From the NCBI GenBank assembly GCA_020723995.1, contig DYHT01000012.1, positions 1 through 46,775 of the forward strand: DNA of 46,775 nucleotides. Direction: 5' to 3'. The translations under genes and the position numbers were made by a program. Below the pieces are notes generated by a model that searched no databases, had not been told where the DNA came from, and worked only from the letters and a program-made list of their open reading frames with translations. Shown here piece after piece: positions 23,180 through 31,652 of this stretch (within the stretch, counting starts at the first letter, position 1; the number at the start of each line of letters is the position of its first letter). The stretch is from Chloroflexus sp. (lineage in GTDB: Bacteria; Chloroflexota; Anaerolineae; Anaerolineales; Villigracilaceae).

Positions 23180-24442
23180 TTAGCCTCTCCCTATGGCTTT
23201 ATTTGCCAACTCCTCGTACACCCCCACAATCTGCTCTGCAATTTTTTCCCAGGCGTAGCCGCGCGCGTAGGCAGCCGCCTGGCGGCCCAGCTTGGCGCGG
23301 CATTCCGGGTCGCCCAGCAGCGCCGACAGCCGCGCGCACAGGGCGTCGTGGTCGCCATCCGGGACGGTATAGCCGGTGACGCCATCTTGAACTAAAAAGG
23401 CCAATCCGCCCACCTGCGAGGCGACGACGGGGGTGCCGCAGGCCATGGCTTCCAGCGCCACCATGCCAAACGACTCGTAAAGCGAGGGCATCACCAGCAC
23501 CTCGGCTGCAGAATAGTAGTAGGGCAGGGTATCCTGGCTGCGCTTGCCGAGAAAGATGACCAGATTGCCCATACACAAGTCGTCGCACATTTTTTGCAGA
23601 CGCGCCATTTCCGCGCTCATCGCCTGCGGGCTGACATCCGGATCGCCGCCGATGATGGCCAGATGCACGGGCCGCGTCACCTCATTGACCTGTAAACAGC
23701 CCATTGCCCGGATGAGTGTATCCACGCCCTTGAGCGGTTCGATGCGCCCGACGAACAAAATCATCCGGTCATCCGGCTGGATGCCGATAAACTGTTTGGC
23801 CTCATCCGGCGGAATCGGGTAGAAATGACAGGTGTCCACGCCGGGCGGGATGACGGTCATCTTGCGGACATCCGCCTTATATAGCCATTCGAGTTGGACC
23901 TGCTCGGCCACGGTCGAGACGATGAGCCGGTCGGCGCGAGCGATAACGCGACGCTCGCCATCGATTCGGTACCCCCCCTCCCGTTCGCTGCTGGAACGGG
24001 CGACGCGGTTTTTCATCTCGCCCAGGGTGTGGAACATGTGCGCAACCGGTACGCCGCCCCAGACGTCTGAAAGCGACCCGGCTGCCAGCCCGGACATCCA
24101 GTAATGGCTGTGGAGGATGTCGTAGTGAAGTTCTTTTTCGGCAGCAAATTGTTTAATACCAGCCACAAACTGCGGGATATGACCGGCCAATTCCTGTTTG
24201 GGAAGCGGCACCTCCGGCCCGGCCGGCACGTGGACGACGCGGTTGCCATAGCCGAGGTCGTGCAGCACGTGCGGCACATGCTCGTCCTGCGAACGCGTGA
24301 ACACATCCACGTGCAGGCCGATGCGCCCCAACTCACGGGTCAGGTCGCGCACGTAGACGTTCATCCCGCCGGTATCTTTGCCACCCAACGTGGCCAGCGG
24401 GCAGGTGTGGTAGGACAGCATGGCGATGTGGAGCATAGTCAT
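23180..24442 (-). CDS. GT4-family glycosyltransferase (MshA/sucrose-phosphate synthase-like)
   Basis: A 420-residue GT-B enzyme that transfers a sugar from a nucleotide donor. The N-terminal MLSYHTCPLATLGGKDTGGMNVYVRDLT and HSHYWMSGL resemble D-inositol-3-phosphate glycosyltransferase and sucrose-phosphate synthase. The C-terminal donor site has ILFVGRIEPLKGVDTLIRA, LVMPSLYESFGMVALEAMACG and TPVVASQVGG, with both catalytic-site glutamates of the EX7E motif present. GGAAG lies two or eight bases before the two possible ATGs (24442, 24436). The acceptor cannot be inferred. Confidence 0.88.
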   Translation of the reverse strand: MTMLHIAMLSYHTCPLATLGGKDTGGMNVYVRDLTRELGRIGLHVDVFTRSQDEHVPHVLHDLGYGNRVVHVPAGPEVPLPKQELAGHIPQFVAGIKQFAAEKELHYDILHSHYWMSGLAAGSLSDVWGGVPVAHMFHTLGEMKNRVARSSSEREGGYRIDGERRVIARADRLIVSTVAEQVQLEWLYKADVRKMTVIPPGVDTCHFYPIPPDEAKQFIGIQPDDRMILFVGRIEPLKGVDTLIRAMGCLQVNEVTRPVHLAIIGGDPDVSPQAMSAEMARLQKMCDDLCMGNLVIFLGKRSQDTLPYYYSAAEVLVMPSLYESFGMVALEAMACGTPVVASQVGGLAFLVQDGVTGYTVPDGDHDALCARLSALLGDPECRAKLGRQAAAYARGYAWEKIAEQIVGVYEELANKAIGRG

Positions 24443-24522
24443 TTCTTCCAGGATTTTACCGCAGCCTGCCCTGACAGGCTAGGCCAGCCCGACTTCTGAC
24501 TCCGTTCTCGACAGAGAACCTT

Positions 24523-24531
24523 TGTTATAAT
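24523..24531 (+). promoter_or_regulatory. Extended -10 promoter of glnS
   Basis: TGTTATAAT is a perfect extended -10 motif, about 80 bases before the glnS ATG. No good -35 box is seen, which is usual for extended -10 promoters. The leader would be about 75 nt. Confidence 0.5.
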
Positions 24532-24612
24532 AACCCATCCAAGCCGTCCGCACACCCCCATCCACCTCTACTTATTGAAAAGATACAGTTTATCAGTGAA
24601 AAGGATGTCACC

Positions 24613-26343
24613 ATGGACGTGAACGATCCCCCCAAGCCCTTCGATTCTCCTCAGGGCAGACCCTTCGATGATACTCAGGGCAAGCCCAGCGACTTTATCC
24701 GCGAGGCCGTCGCCGAAGACCTGCGCACGGGCCGCTTCAAATACGTCCGCACCCGCCTGCCCCCGGAACCTAACGGCTACCTGCACATCGGCCATGCCAA
24801 GGCTTTTCTGATTGATTATCTGGTTGCCAAAGAATTCGGCGGCCAGTTGAACCTGCGTTTCGACGATACCAACCCGACCAAAGAAGAAACCGAATACGTG
24901 AACGCCATCAAGGAAGATGCCCACTGGCTGGGCATTGACTGGGGTGACCGCGAATTCTACGCTTCGGACTATTTCGACGAGTTATACGAATGGGCCACCC
25001 TGCTGGTCAAAAAGGGCAAGGCCTACGTGGACGACCAGAGTGCCGAGGAAGTGAGCAAAAGCCGCGGCACGCTGACCGAGCCGGGGGTCGAAAGTCCGTT
25101 CCGGGATCGTCCCGTCGCAGAAAATCTCGACCTGCTCGAACGCATGAAGAACGGCGAATTCCCCGAAGGCAGCCGCGTCCTGCGCGCTAAATTGGACATG
25201 GCCGATCCCAACATGGTCATGCGCGATCCGGTCATGTACCGCATCCTGCATGCCACGCACCACCGCACCGGCGAAAAATGGTGCATTTACCCGATGTACG
25301 ACTGGTCGCACGGCCAAAACGACTCGATGGAAGGCATCACCCACTCGCTGTGTTCGCTGGAATACGAAATCCACCGCCCGCTCTACGAGTGGTTCCTGGA
25401 CGAGCTGGGCGTCTTCAAACCGCGCCAGATCGAGTTTGCCCGCCTGAACCTGACCTATGCCATGATGAGCAAGCGCAAATTGCGCAAACTGGTGAAGATG
25501 GGCATCGTCAAAGGCTGGGACGACCCGCGTCTGACCACCCTGCGCGGCCTGCGGCGGCGCGGCGTGACCCCCGAAGCCGTGCGAGATTTCATTGCCAAAG
25601 TCGGCGTCGCGAAGACCGATAGCTGGATTGACATGGCCCTGCTCGAAGCCTGCATCCGCGACGACCTAAACAAACGCTCCCCCCGCCGCATGGCCGTCCT
25701 GCGCCCGCTCAAACTGGTCATTGACAACTATCCCGACGGCCAGGTGGAAGAGATGAACGCCGTCAACAACCCCGAAGACCCGCCCGCCGGCACGCGCAAA
25801 GTCCCCTTCTCGAAAGTAGTATATATCGAGCAGGACGACTTCCGTGAAACCCCGCCGCCCAAGTATTTCCGGCTGTACCCCGGCAACGAAGTGCGCCTGC
25901 GCTACGCTTACCTGGTCAAATGCACCGGCCTCATCCGGGACCCGGTCACTGGCGCGGTGAGCGAGGTGCATTGTACCTACGACCCGGCCACGCGCGGCGG
26001 CGACGCGCCGGATGGGCGCAAGGTCAAATCCACCATTCACTGGGTCTCGGCGCAACATGCCGTAAAAACCGAAGTTCGTTTCTACGACCGCTTGTTCACC
26101 GTGGAGCGCCCCGACGAAGGCGAAAATGTCAACGAAATCATCAACCCTCATTCGCTGGAAGTGCTGACGGATTGCTCCATCGAGCCATCCCTGGCCGAGG
26201 AGGCCAAACCCGGAGACAAGTTCCAGTTCGAGCGCATCGGCTACTTCTGCGTGGACCCGGATTCTGCCCCCGGCAAATTAGTATTCAATCGGACGGTGAC
26301 GCTCAGGGATACCTGGGCGAAGATAGAGAAGAAGCAGGGATAA
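24613..26343 (+). CDS. glnS: Glutaminyl-tRNA synthetase
   Basis: Charges tRNA-Gln directly. The class I HIGH motif is in [16 protein letters not shown], the tRNA-Gln-type catalytic core continues with [18 protein letters not shown] and [20 protein letters not shown], and the KMSKS equivalent is MMSKRKLRK. The anticodon-binding beta barrels follow to residue 576, the usual GlnRS length. Residues about 9-24 are two 8-residue repeats ([16 protein letters not shown]) encoded by a 24-bp tandem repeat, placed before the conserved start ([12 protein letters not shown]). GGA lies eight bases before the ATG. The stop is followed at once by the restriction-methylase remnant. Confidence 0.95.
   Translation: MDVNDPPKPFDSPQGRPFDDTQGKPSDFIREAVAEDLRTGRFKYVRTRLPPEPNGYLHIGHAKAFLIDYLVAKEFGGQLNLRFDDTNPTKEETEYVNAIKEDAHWLGIDWGDREFYASDYFDELYEWATLLVKKGKAYVDDQSAEEVSKSRGTLTEPGVESPFRDRPVAENLDLLERMKNGEFPEGSRVLRAKLDMADPNMVMRDPVMYRILHATHHRTGEKWCIYPMYDWSHGQNDSMEGITHSLCSLEYEIHRPLYEWFLDELGVFKPRQIEFARLNLTYAMMSKRKLRKLVKMGIVKGWDDPRLTTLRGLRRRGVTPEAVRDFIAKVGVAKTDSWIDMALLEACIRDDLNKRSPRRMAVLRPLKLVIDNYPDGQVEEMNAVNNPEDPPAGTRKVPFSKVVYIEQDDFRETPPPKYFRLYPGNEVRLRYAYLVKCTGLIRDPVTGAVSEVHCTYDPATRGGDAPDGRKVKSTIHWVSAQHAVKTEVRFYDRLFTVERPDEGENVNEIINPHSLEVLTDCSIEPSLAEEAKPGDKFQFERIGYFCVDPDSAPGKLVFNRTVTLRDTWAKIEKKQG
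24637..24684. repeat. 24-bp tandem repeat at the start of glnS
   Basis: Two copies of a CCCTTCGAT...CTCAGGGCA unit (24637-24660, 24661-24684) encode eight residues each. The word is the complement-type of CCCTGAGCCTGTCGAAGGG found at 46742-46760, so it belongs to a dispersed palindromic family. Confidence 0.85.
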
Positions 26344-27180
26344 CTTGTATCATTTACGTTTGTCAACCAAATCGGCAAAGCGGACTTCACCAGCATCGAA
26401 AAACTTCTCGATGCGTTCAGCGTGGAGCCTGTCACGCTCGACACACTGTTTTTCATGGGGCTGAACAATGAATACGGGCGCAACCTGCTGCAGAGCGACC
26501 CGCAGTATAAAATCCTGCGCGACCAGATTGGCGAAGTGTCATTCCTGAACGGCGGTCTGTTCGATAAAGAGGCCGACGATGAAACATGGGTTTTCCCCGA
26601 TTCCATCGTCGTCAAAATCCTGAACGATTTGGTCTATCATTTCAACTTCACCGTGACCGAATCCACGCCGCTGGATGTGGAAGTGGCGGTGGACCCCGAA
26701 ATACTGGGGCGCATTTTCGAGGAATTGGTGACGGGCAGGCACGAGAGCGGCTCGTATTACACACCCAAGCCTGTAGTGGCGTTTATGTGCCGCGAGGCGT
26801 TGAAGGGCTATCTGGAAACGGCGATGCCCGCCGAGAACGCGTAGTCGCTGGCGCTCTTTGTGGACAAGAACGACGCGACGGGGTTGAAAAATCCCGAAGC
26901 CGTATTGAACGCCCTGCGCGCGGTGAAGGTGTGCGACCCCGTCTGCGGTTCGGGCGCGTACCTGCTGGGGATGCTGCACGAACTGCTCGAACAGCGCGAG
27001 TGCCTGTTTGCGGCGCGCTCGCTGGATGCGAAAACCGTCTACGACCGCAAACTGGAGACCATCCAGAATAACCTGTACGGCGCGGATAAGGATGACTTTG
27101 CGGTGAACATTGCGTGCCTGCGGCTGTGGCTTTCGCTGAAAGCAAATTCAAGACCTGAAAGAGAAAATCAAAAAATGGGC
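26344..27180 (+). pseudogene. Remnant of an Eco57I/type IIG-like N6-adenine methylase-restriction gene
   Basis: An open frame begins right after the glnS stop without its own start (FTFVNQIGKADFTSIEKLLD) and shows restriction-methylase features: VSFLNGGLFDKE, FEELVTGRHESGSYYTPKPV and the AdoMet motif CDPVCGSGAYLLGMLHELL. A TAG at 26842-26844 breaks it, though the same frame continues with conserved sequence. Near 27140 it jumps from ACLRLWLSL to a different frame resembling IQDLKEKIKKWAHP, which suggests an internal deletion with frameshift. Both N- and C-terminal parts are missing. It is a dead fragment. Confidence 0.8.
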
Positions 27181-27193
27181 GCACCCTGTCAAC

Positions 27194-27234
27194 AATCGAG
27201 TAGGGAGCGGCGGCTAACCGCCCCCTACTCGATT
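27194..27234. repeat. Inverted repeat between convergent genes, possible terminator
   Basis: AATCGAGTAGGG (27194-27205) pairs with CCCTACTCGATT (27223-27234); the inner GCGG/CCGC extends the stem. It ends two bases from the gltX stop. A T-run is absent, so it may be a repeat serving as a bidirectional transcription barrier. Confidence 0.6.
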
Positions 27235-27236
27235 TA

Positions 27237-28718
27237 CTACATCTTTTCCAACATCTCAATCGCCCTCTTCACCCTCTCCAGCACCTTCTTCTTCCCCACG
27301 ATCTCCATGCTCTCGAACAGCGGCGGGCTGACCGACTGACCGGTCACGGCTACGCGCAAGATGCCAAAGACCTGGTTGGCGCTCAGGCCGAGTTGCTCCA
27401 CCAGCGCACGCATGGGCGGCTCGGCCAGTTCCGGCGTGATTTCAGGCAGGGCAGACAGGATTTCATATGTTTTGCGGGCAATATCGGCTGATTGTGAGGC
27501 GGTCAGGTTTTTGGCGACCAGTTCCGCCGGATTCGGCTCGACCGTCTCTTTGAAGAACCAGGCCGCAAAGGGCAGGCAATCATCCAGCGTTACCAGCCGC
27601 TCGCGGATGAGCGGGACGATTTTCAGCAATTTGACATCCTCCACGCGGTAACCGGCCTGGAGGAAGTAGGGCTTGATGCGCGCGGCCAGGTCCTCGCTCC
27701 GCAGCGCGCGGATATGCGTCCCGTTGAAATGATCGAGTTTGGCAAAATTGATGGCCGCTGGCGAGGGAGTCAGGTTATTGATGTCGAAACGGGCGATCAT
27801 CTCGTCGAGAGTCATCACATCCTCTTCCGAAACGCCCCAGCCCATCAGAACAATCCAATTCAGAACACCTTCAGGGATATAACCCAAGTCGCGCAAGTCG
27901 GTGATGAATATCGAATGACCATCCTTGATCGCCTCAGCAACTTCGCGTTTGGACATCTTACCCTTGCCGGTGGGCTTTAAAAAAACCGAGAGATGCACCC
28001 AGACCGGTTCCTGCCAGCCGAAGGCGCGGATGATGTTGACATGTAAAGGAAAAGTGGACAACCATTCCGAGCCGCGGATGACGTGTGTGATCTTCATCAG
28101 GTGGTCATCCACCATCGCCGCCAGATGATAAGTGGGCAGGCCGTCGGACTTGAGCAGGACAGAATCGTCGAGGGCCTGATTTTCGGTGGTGATGGCGCCG
28201 CGCAGCAGATCCAGCGCGGTGGTGTAACCTTCTTTTGCCATCTTGAACCGAACGACATATTTCTCTCCAGCAGCGGCGCGGTGGCGGGTTTCGTCAGGGT
28301 CGAGTTTGCGGCAGGTGCCATCGTAGCGCGGGTTCTCTTTGCGCTTCAACTGTTCCTGGCGGATTTTTTCCAGCCGATCGGAGGTGCAGAAGCAAGGAAA
28401 GGCATGGCCTTTTTCGACCAGTTCCCAAGCATGCTGATGGTAAATCTCGCGTCTTTCGCTCTGGCGGTATGGGCCGTAAGGGCCGCCAATATCCGCACCT
28501 TCATCGTAATTCAGCCCCAGCCAGCGCAGACCTTCAACAAGCTCCTTTTCTGCACCCGGGACGAAGCGTTTTTGGTCGGTATCTTCGATGCGCAAAATAA
28601 AGGTCCCGCCAGTGCGGCGCGCCAGGAGGTAGGGGTACAGGGCGGTGCGGGCGCTGCCCAGGTGCATACGCCCGGTCGGCGACGGGGCGAAGCGCACGCG
28701 CACAGGTTCGACATCCAT
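27237..28718 (-). CDS. gltX: Glutamyl-tRNA synthetase
   Basis: Charges tRNA-Glu. The start is the ATG at 28718 with GGAG six bases upstream; an earlier ATG lies inside rodA. VRFAPSPTGRMHLGSARTAL holds the HIGH-like motif, and GKMSKREVAEAI holds the KMSKS motif. The 493-residue length is normal for the bacterial enzyme. The anticodon-binding helical domain ends the protein. With glnS nearby, the cell appears to make Gln-tRNA directly, so this enzyme is likely discriminating. It is the last gene of the morphogenesis run, 13 bp after rodA. Confidence 0.95.
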   Translation of the reverse strand: MDVEPVRVRFAPSPTGRMHLGSARTALYPYLLARRTGGTFILRIEDTDQKRFVPGAEKELVEGLRWLGLNYDEGADIGGPYGPYRQSERREIYHQHAWELVEKGHAFPCFCTSDRLEKIRQEQLKRKENPRYDGTCRKLDPDETRHRAAAGEKYVVRFKMAKEGYTTALDLLRGAITTENQALDDSVLLKSDGLPTYHLAAMVDDHLMKITHVIRGSEWLSTFPLHVNIIRAFGWQEPVWVHLSVFLKPTGKGKMSKREVAEAIKDGHSIFITDLRDLGYIPEGVLNWIVLMGWGVSEEDVMTLDEMIARFDINNLTPSPAAINFAKLDHFNGTHIRALRSEDLAARIKPYFLQAGYRVEDVKLLKIVPLIRERLVTLDDCLPFAAWFFKETVEPNPAELVAKNLTASQSADIARKTYEILSALPEITPELAEPPMRALVEQLGLSANQVFGILRVAVTGQSVSPPLFESMEIVGKKKVLERVKRAIEMLEKM

Positions 28719-28731
28719 GATGGTCTCCAGA

Positions 28732-29835
28732 TTATTTAAATTCCAGCGGCTTGTGACGCACAGCGACGCTTTCAACCAGGCCAATGCCCAACATCAGAGA
28801 AAGCAAACCGCTGCCTCCATAGCTGATGAACGGGAGAGGCAAGCCTGTGACTGGAATCAGATTCAGGTTGACGGCAATATTGACCGCGGACTGGAAGAAA
28901 ATCAGAATCGCGACGCCATAAGCAAGCATGGAACCGAAAGTATCGCGCGCCAGTCGTGCCGCGCGTAAACAGCGGAAGATAATAAAGAGCAGCAGCGCGA
29001 TGGTCAGCACCGCGCCGATCAGGCCAAATTCCTCGCCAATGACCGAGAAAATGAAATCGGTATGACGCACTTTCATAAACCGCAATTGGGTCTGTGATCC
29101 CTGACTATATCCCTTGCCGAACCATCCCCCGGAGCCAAGCGCGATTAAGGCTTGCAATACATTATAAGTTGCACCATGACGGACATTCGGGTCAGGGAAG
29201 AAAAAGGTCAGTACACGCTGCTGCTGGTAATCCTGGAGGAACGGAAAGCCAATCAGCACAACACCCAAACCCGCGGCGATAATTGCCGCCAGGTGTTTGA
29301 TCTGTAACCCGTTGACCCACACCATAGCCACCCAGATGACCATGATAACAATGGTCGTACTCAGGTTGGGTTGCAAAAGGATCCATATCATCAGACCGAA
29401 AGCAATGAGCAGGCTTTTGGCGATCCAGAACCAATCGCGCCGCGCATCCTGACTGCGGGCAAAGTAATCGGCCAGGGCGATGATAATAGCCAGCTTGGCA
29501 ATTTCACCTGGCTGGATCAATATCGTGCCAACCTCGAACCAACGCGCCGCGCCAAAACGGGCAATACCCGAAAGAAATAGAATTATTAGAAAGAGCATCG
29601 TCCCGAAATAGAGCACCCGGCTCAGAGACGACCAGTAGCGATAATCCAATATCGTGGCCACAATAACGACAACCAGGCCTATGCCGGCATACAGGATCTG
29701 ACGGTTGATTTGTGGCAAGAGGGTCTCATTACCGGCAATTGCCGAGCGGATCATGGCAACGCCAAAGGCATTGGCCAGGATGACTGCACCCAGCAGCCAG
29801 AAGTCGAAATGCCGCCAGAATTCACCACGTAACAT
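28732..29835 (-). CDS. rodA: SEDS-family peptidoglycan glycosyltransferase RodA
   Basis: A polytopic membrane enzyme that polymerises lipid II for side-wall growth together with PBP2. Ten or so hydrophobic segments span 367 residues. Typical SEDS features are IQPGEIAKLAIIIALADYFA, LLQPNLSTTIVIMVIWVAM, a large outer loop with GSQTQLRFMKVRHTDFIFSV and the C-terminal NLIPVTGLPLPFISYGGSG. The presence of PBP2 and mre genes in the same run favours RodA over FtsW. No strong ribosome site is seen; minE ends eight bases upstream. Confidence 0.93.
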   Translation of the reverse strand: MLRGEFWRHFDFWLLGAVILANAFGVAMIRSAIAGNETLLPQINRQILYAGIGLVVVIVATILDYRYWSSLSRVLYFGTMLFLIILFLSGIARFGAARWFEVGTILIQPGEIAKLAIIIALADYFARSQDARRDWFWIAKSLLIAFGLMIWILLQPNLSTTIVIMVIWVAMVWVNGLQIKHLAAIIAAGLGVVLIGFPFLQDYQQQRVLTFFFPDPNVRHGATYNVLQALIALGSGGWFGKGYSQGSQTQLRFMKVRHTDFIFSVIGEEFGLIGAVLTIALLLFIIFRCLRAARLARDTFGSMLAYGVAILIFFQSAVNIAVNLNLIPVTGLPLPFISYGGSGLLSLMLGIGLVESVAVRHKPLEFK

Positions 29836-29843
29836 TAGATTAT

Positions 29844-30107
29844 CTAGCGCGAACGGCGACGGGATGCGCTCCGCAGGGGGATATCTGCCACTAGGCGCTG
29901 AGAACGCCCATCCTGGGCGACGCTGATGCGGACCGCCGCGGAATCAATATCCACATGGCGCGAGATGGCCTCGATCAAGTCGTCCTTGAGGGCTTCCAGT
30001 TCAGCCGGCGTCAGGTCGGTGCGATCGTGGATCAGGACAAGTTGCAGGCGCTCCTTGGCACTGCCGGCGCTTTTTTTACGTCCTATCATGCGGTCAATGA
30101 AGCTCAT
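29844..30107 (-). CDS. minE: Cell division topological specificity factor MinE
   Basis: An 87-residue protein that displaces MinC from MinD and drives Min oscillation. It has the membrane-binding N-terminus (MSFIDRMIGRKK), the MinD-interacting segment AKERLQLVLIHDRTDLTP and the dimerising LEALKDDLIEAISRHVDID. GGAGG lies seven bases before the ATG, and only one base separates it from the minD stop. Its presence implies oscillating rather than DivIVA-only Min positioning. Confidence 0.9.
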   Translation of the reverse strand: MSFIDRMIGRKKSAGSAKERLQLVLIHDRTDLTPAELEALKDDLIEAISRHVDIDSAAVRISVAQDGRSQRLVADIPLRSASRRRSR

Positions 30108-30108
30108 C

Positions 30109-30894
30109 TTATTTCCTCCCCAGAAGACGCTGCCACAACCCCTGGGACTCTAAGTCAAGGAAGGGCACCTCTTCACCCATCAAGCGGCGGGCGATATTTT
30201 GAAAGGCCTGCCCGGCTTTGGTCTTTCCATCCAGCGCCAACGGCGTGCCCTTATTCGAAGCCACGATGACGTTTTCATCTTCCGGGACAATCCCAAGCAA
30301 TTTGATCGCCAGCAAGTCGAGTACATCATCCACCGAGATCATATCGCCGCGCTTTACCATAGCTGAATTCAGCCGGTTGATGATGAGTACGGGTGAACCT
30401 TTTTCTTCCGCTTCTACTATACCGATCACTCGATCGGCATCCCGCACCGCCGAGATCTCGGGATTGGTCATCACGATGATTTTATCGGCCCCGGCGATTG
30501 CATTATAGAAACCACGTTCAATACCAGCCGGAGAATCGATCAGCACCCAGTCACACTCTGGTCGCAGTTCGTTGCAGAGTCGCACCATATCACTAGGCGA
30601 GACAGCGCTTTTATCGCGGGTCTGCGCCGCCGGGATCAAATACAGTTCGGGGACGCGTTTGTCGTGGATCATTGCCTGGCGTAACCGGCAGCGTCCCTCG
30701 ACCACATCCACAAGATCGTAAACGATGCGGTTTTCCAAGCCCATCACCACGTCCAAGTTGCGCAGGCCAATGTCGCTGTCCACGCAAACTACTTTTTGGC
30801 CAGTAGAGGCCAGCGCCACGCCAATATTGGCAACGGCTGTCGTCTTGCCGACACCGCCTTTTCCAGAAGTTATCGTCAGCACCGTGGCTGTCAT
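30109..30894 (-). CDS. minD: Septum site-determining ATPase MinD
   Basis: A ParA-type ATPase that binds membrane as an ATP dimer and recruits MinC. The deviant Walker A is SGKGGVGKTTAVANIGVAL; other signatures are VCVDSDIGLRNLDVVMGLE and WVLIDSPAGIERGFYNA. The C-terminus (FLDLESQGLWQRLLGRK) is the amphipathic membrane-targeting helix. At 261 residues the length is normal. It lies between minC and minE in the usual order. Confidence 0.95.
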   Translation of the reverse strand: MTATVLTITSGKGGVGKTTAVANIGVALASTGQKVVCVDSDIGLRNLDVVMGLENRIVYDLVDVVEGRCRLRQAMIHDKRVPELYLIPAAQTRDKSAVSPSDMVRLCNELRPECDWVLIDSPAGIERGFYNAIAGADKIIVMTNPEISAVRDADRVIGIVEAEEKGSPVLIINRLNSAMVKRGDMISVDDVLDLLAIKLLGIVPEDENVIVASNKGTPLALDGKTKAGQAFQNIARRLMGEEVPFLDLESQGLWQRLLGRK

Positions 30895-30933
30895 CTCACC
30901 ATCCTGATTATTCTACCTTTGAGGTTATCATAT

Positions 30934-31608
30934 CTACGCCTGCCAGGGTTCGGCCACAAGAATTCCATCCTTCAAGCGGGCAACCTCTGGTTGAGCCTTA
31001 CCTTTTCGTTTCGGTGATACCGCGATCACACCGGCTATACGCAATTGAGTTGGGTTTAGTTCCAATGCACACACCACCGCATTCACCTCGCCTTGCGAGC
31101 CGGCATGCACGACGCCACGCAACCGCCCCCAGACCATGATACTTCCGCTGGCTACAATTTCCGCGCCTGGGTTGACATCCCCCATCACAGTTACGTGACC
31201 AGGAAATTCGACCAGCGTACCCGAACGGAGCGTACGCGGCAGCCACAGGGCAATCGCGTCCATCACCCCGTCCGGAGCAGGCTGGACCTGGCTTGGTCGC
31301 GGTTTCGAGATGCGGGTTGCCAATCCGAGGTTTTGCGCGGTTTGCTCGGTAGTTGAGGAACTGCTCAAGACCGCCCAAAGAAAGATGCCGCGTTCCGAAA
31401 GCATTTCACGCAGCGCAACCAATTCGGCAACATGTAAAACCTGATCGCCCACATCCAGCGCCAAGCGCGCGCCTTTATAGAACGCGCTCCGATCGTCTAT
31501 GGCATTGATCAGCGCAACCTGAAAGGTGGGCCAGGCTGCATCGCCCAGCTTGACCAGCAAGCCATCCCGAATACCTTTAATGTCAATCAGCGAAGCTACT
31601 TTGCTCAT
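30934..31608 (-). CDS. minC: Septum site-determining protein MinC
   Basis: An FtsZ polymerisation inhibitor targeted by MinD. The N-terminal domain (residues 1-105) is weakly conserved. The C-terminal beta-helix is clear, with HVTVMGDVNPGAEIVASGSI, VWGRLRGVVHAGSQG and VCALELNPTQLRIAGVIA. The 224-residue length is typical. It follows the PBP2 gene by 44 bp and precedes minD by 39 bp. A GGACAGAA sequence near the ATG may serve as the ribosome site. Confidence 0.93.
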   Translation of the reverse strand: MSKVASLIDIKGIRDGLLVKLGDAAWPTFQVALINAIDDRSAFYKGARLALDVGDQVLHVAELVALREMLSERGIFLWAVLSSSSTTEQTAQNLGLATRISKPRPSQVQPAPDGVMDAIALWLPRTLRSGTLVEFPGHVTVMGDVNPGAEIVASGSIMVWGRLRGVVHAGSQGEVNAVVCALELNPTQLRIAGVIAVSPKRKGKAQPEVARLKDGILVAEPWQA

Positions 31609-31652
31609 TTCTGTCCGTGATTATACTGCCTTTTATTGGAAGGTGAAGTGGC

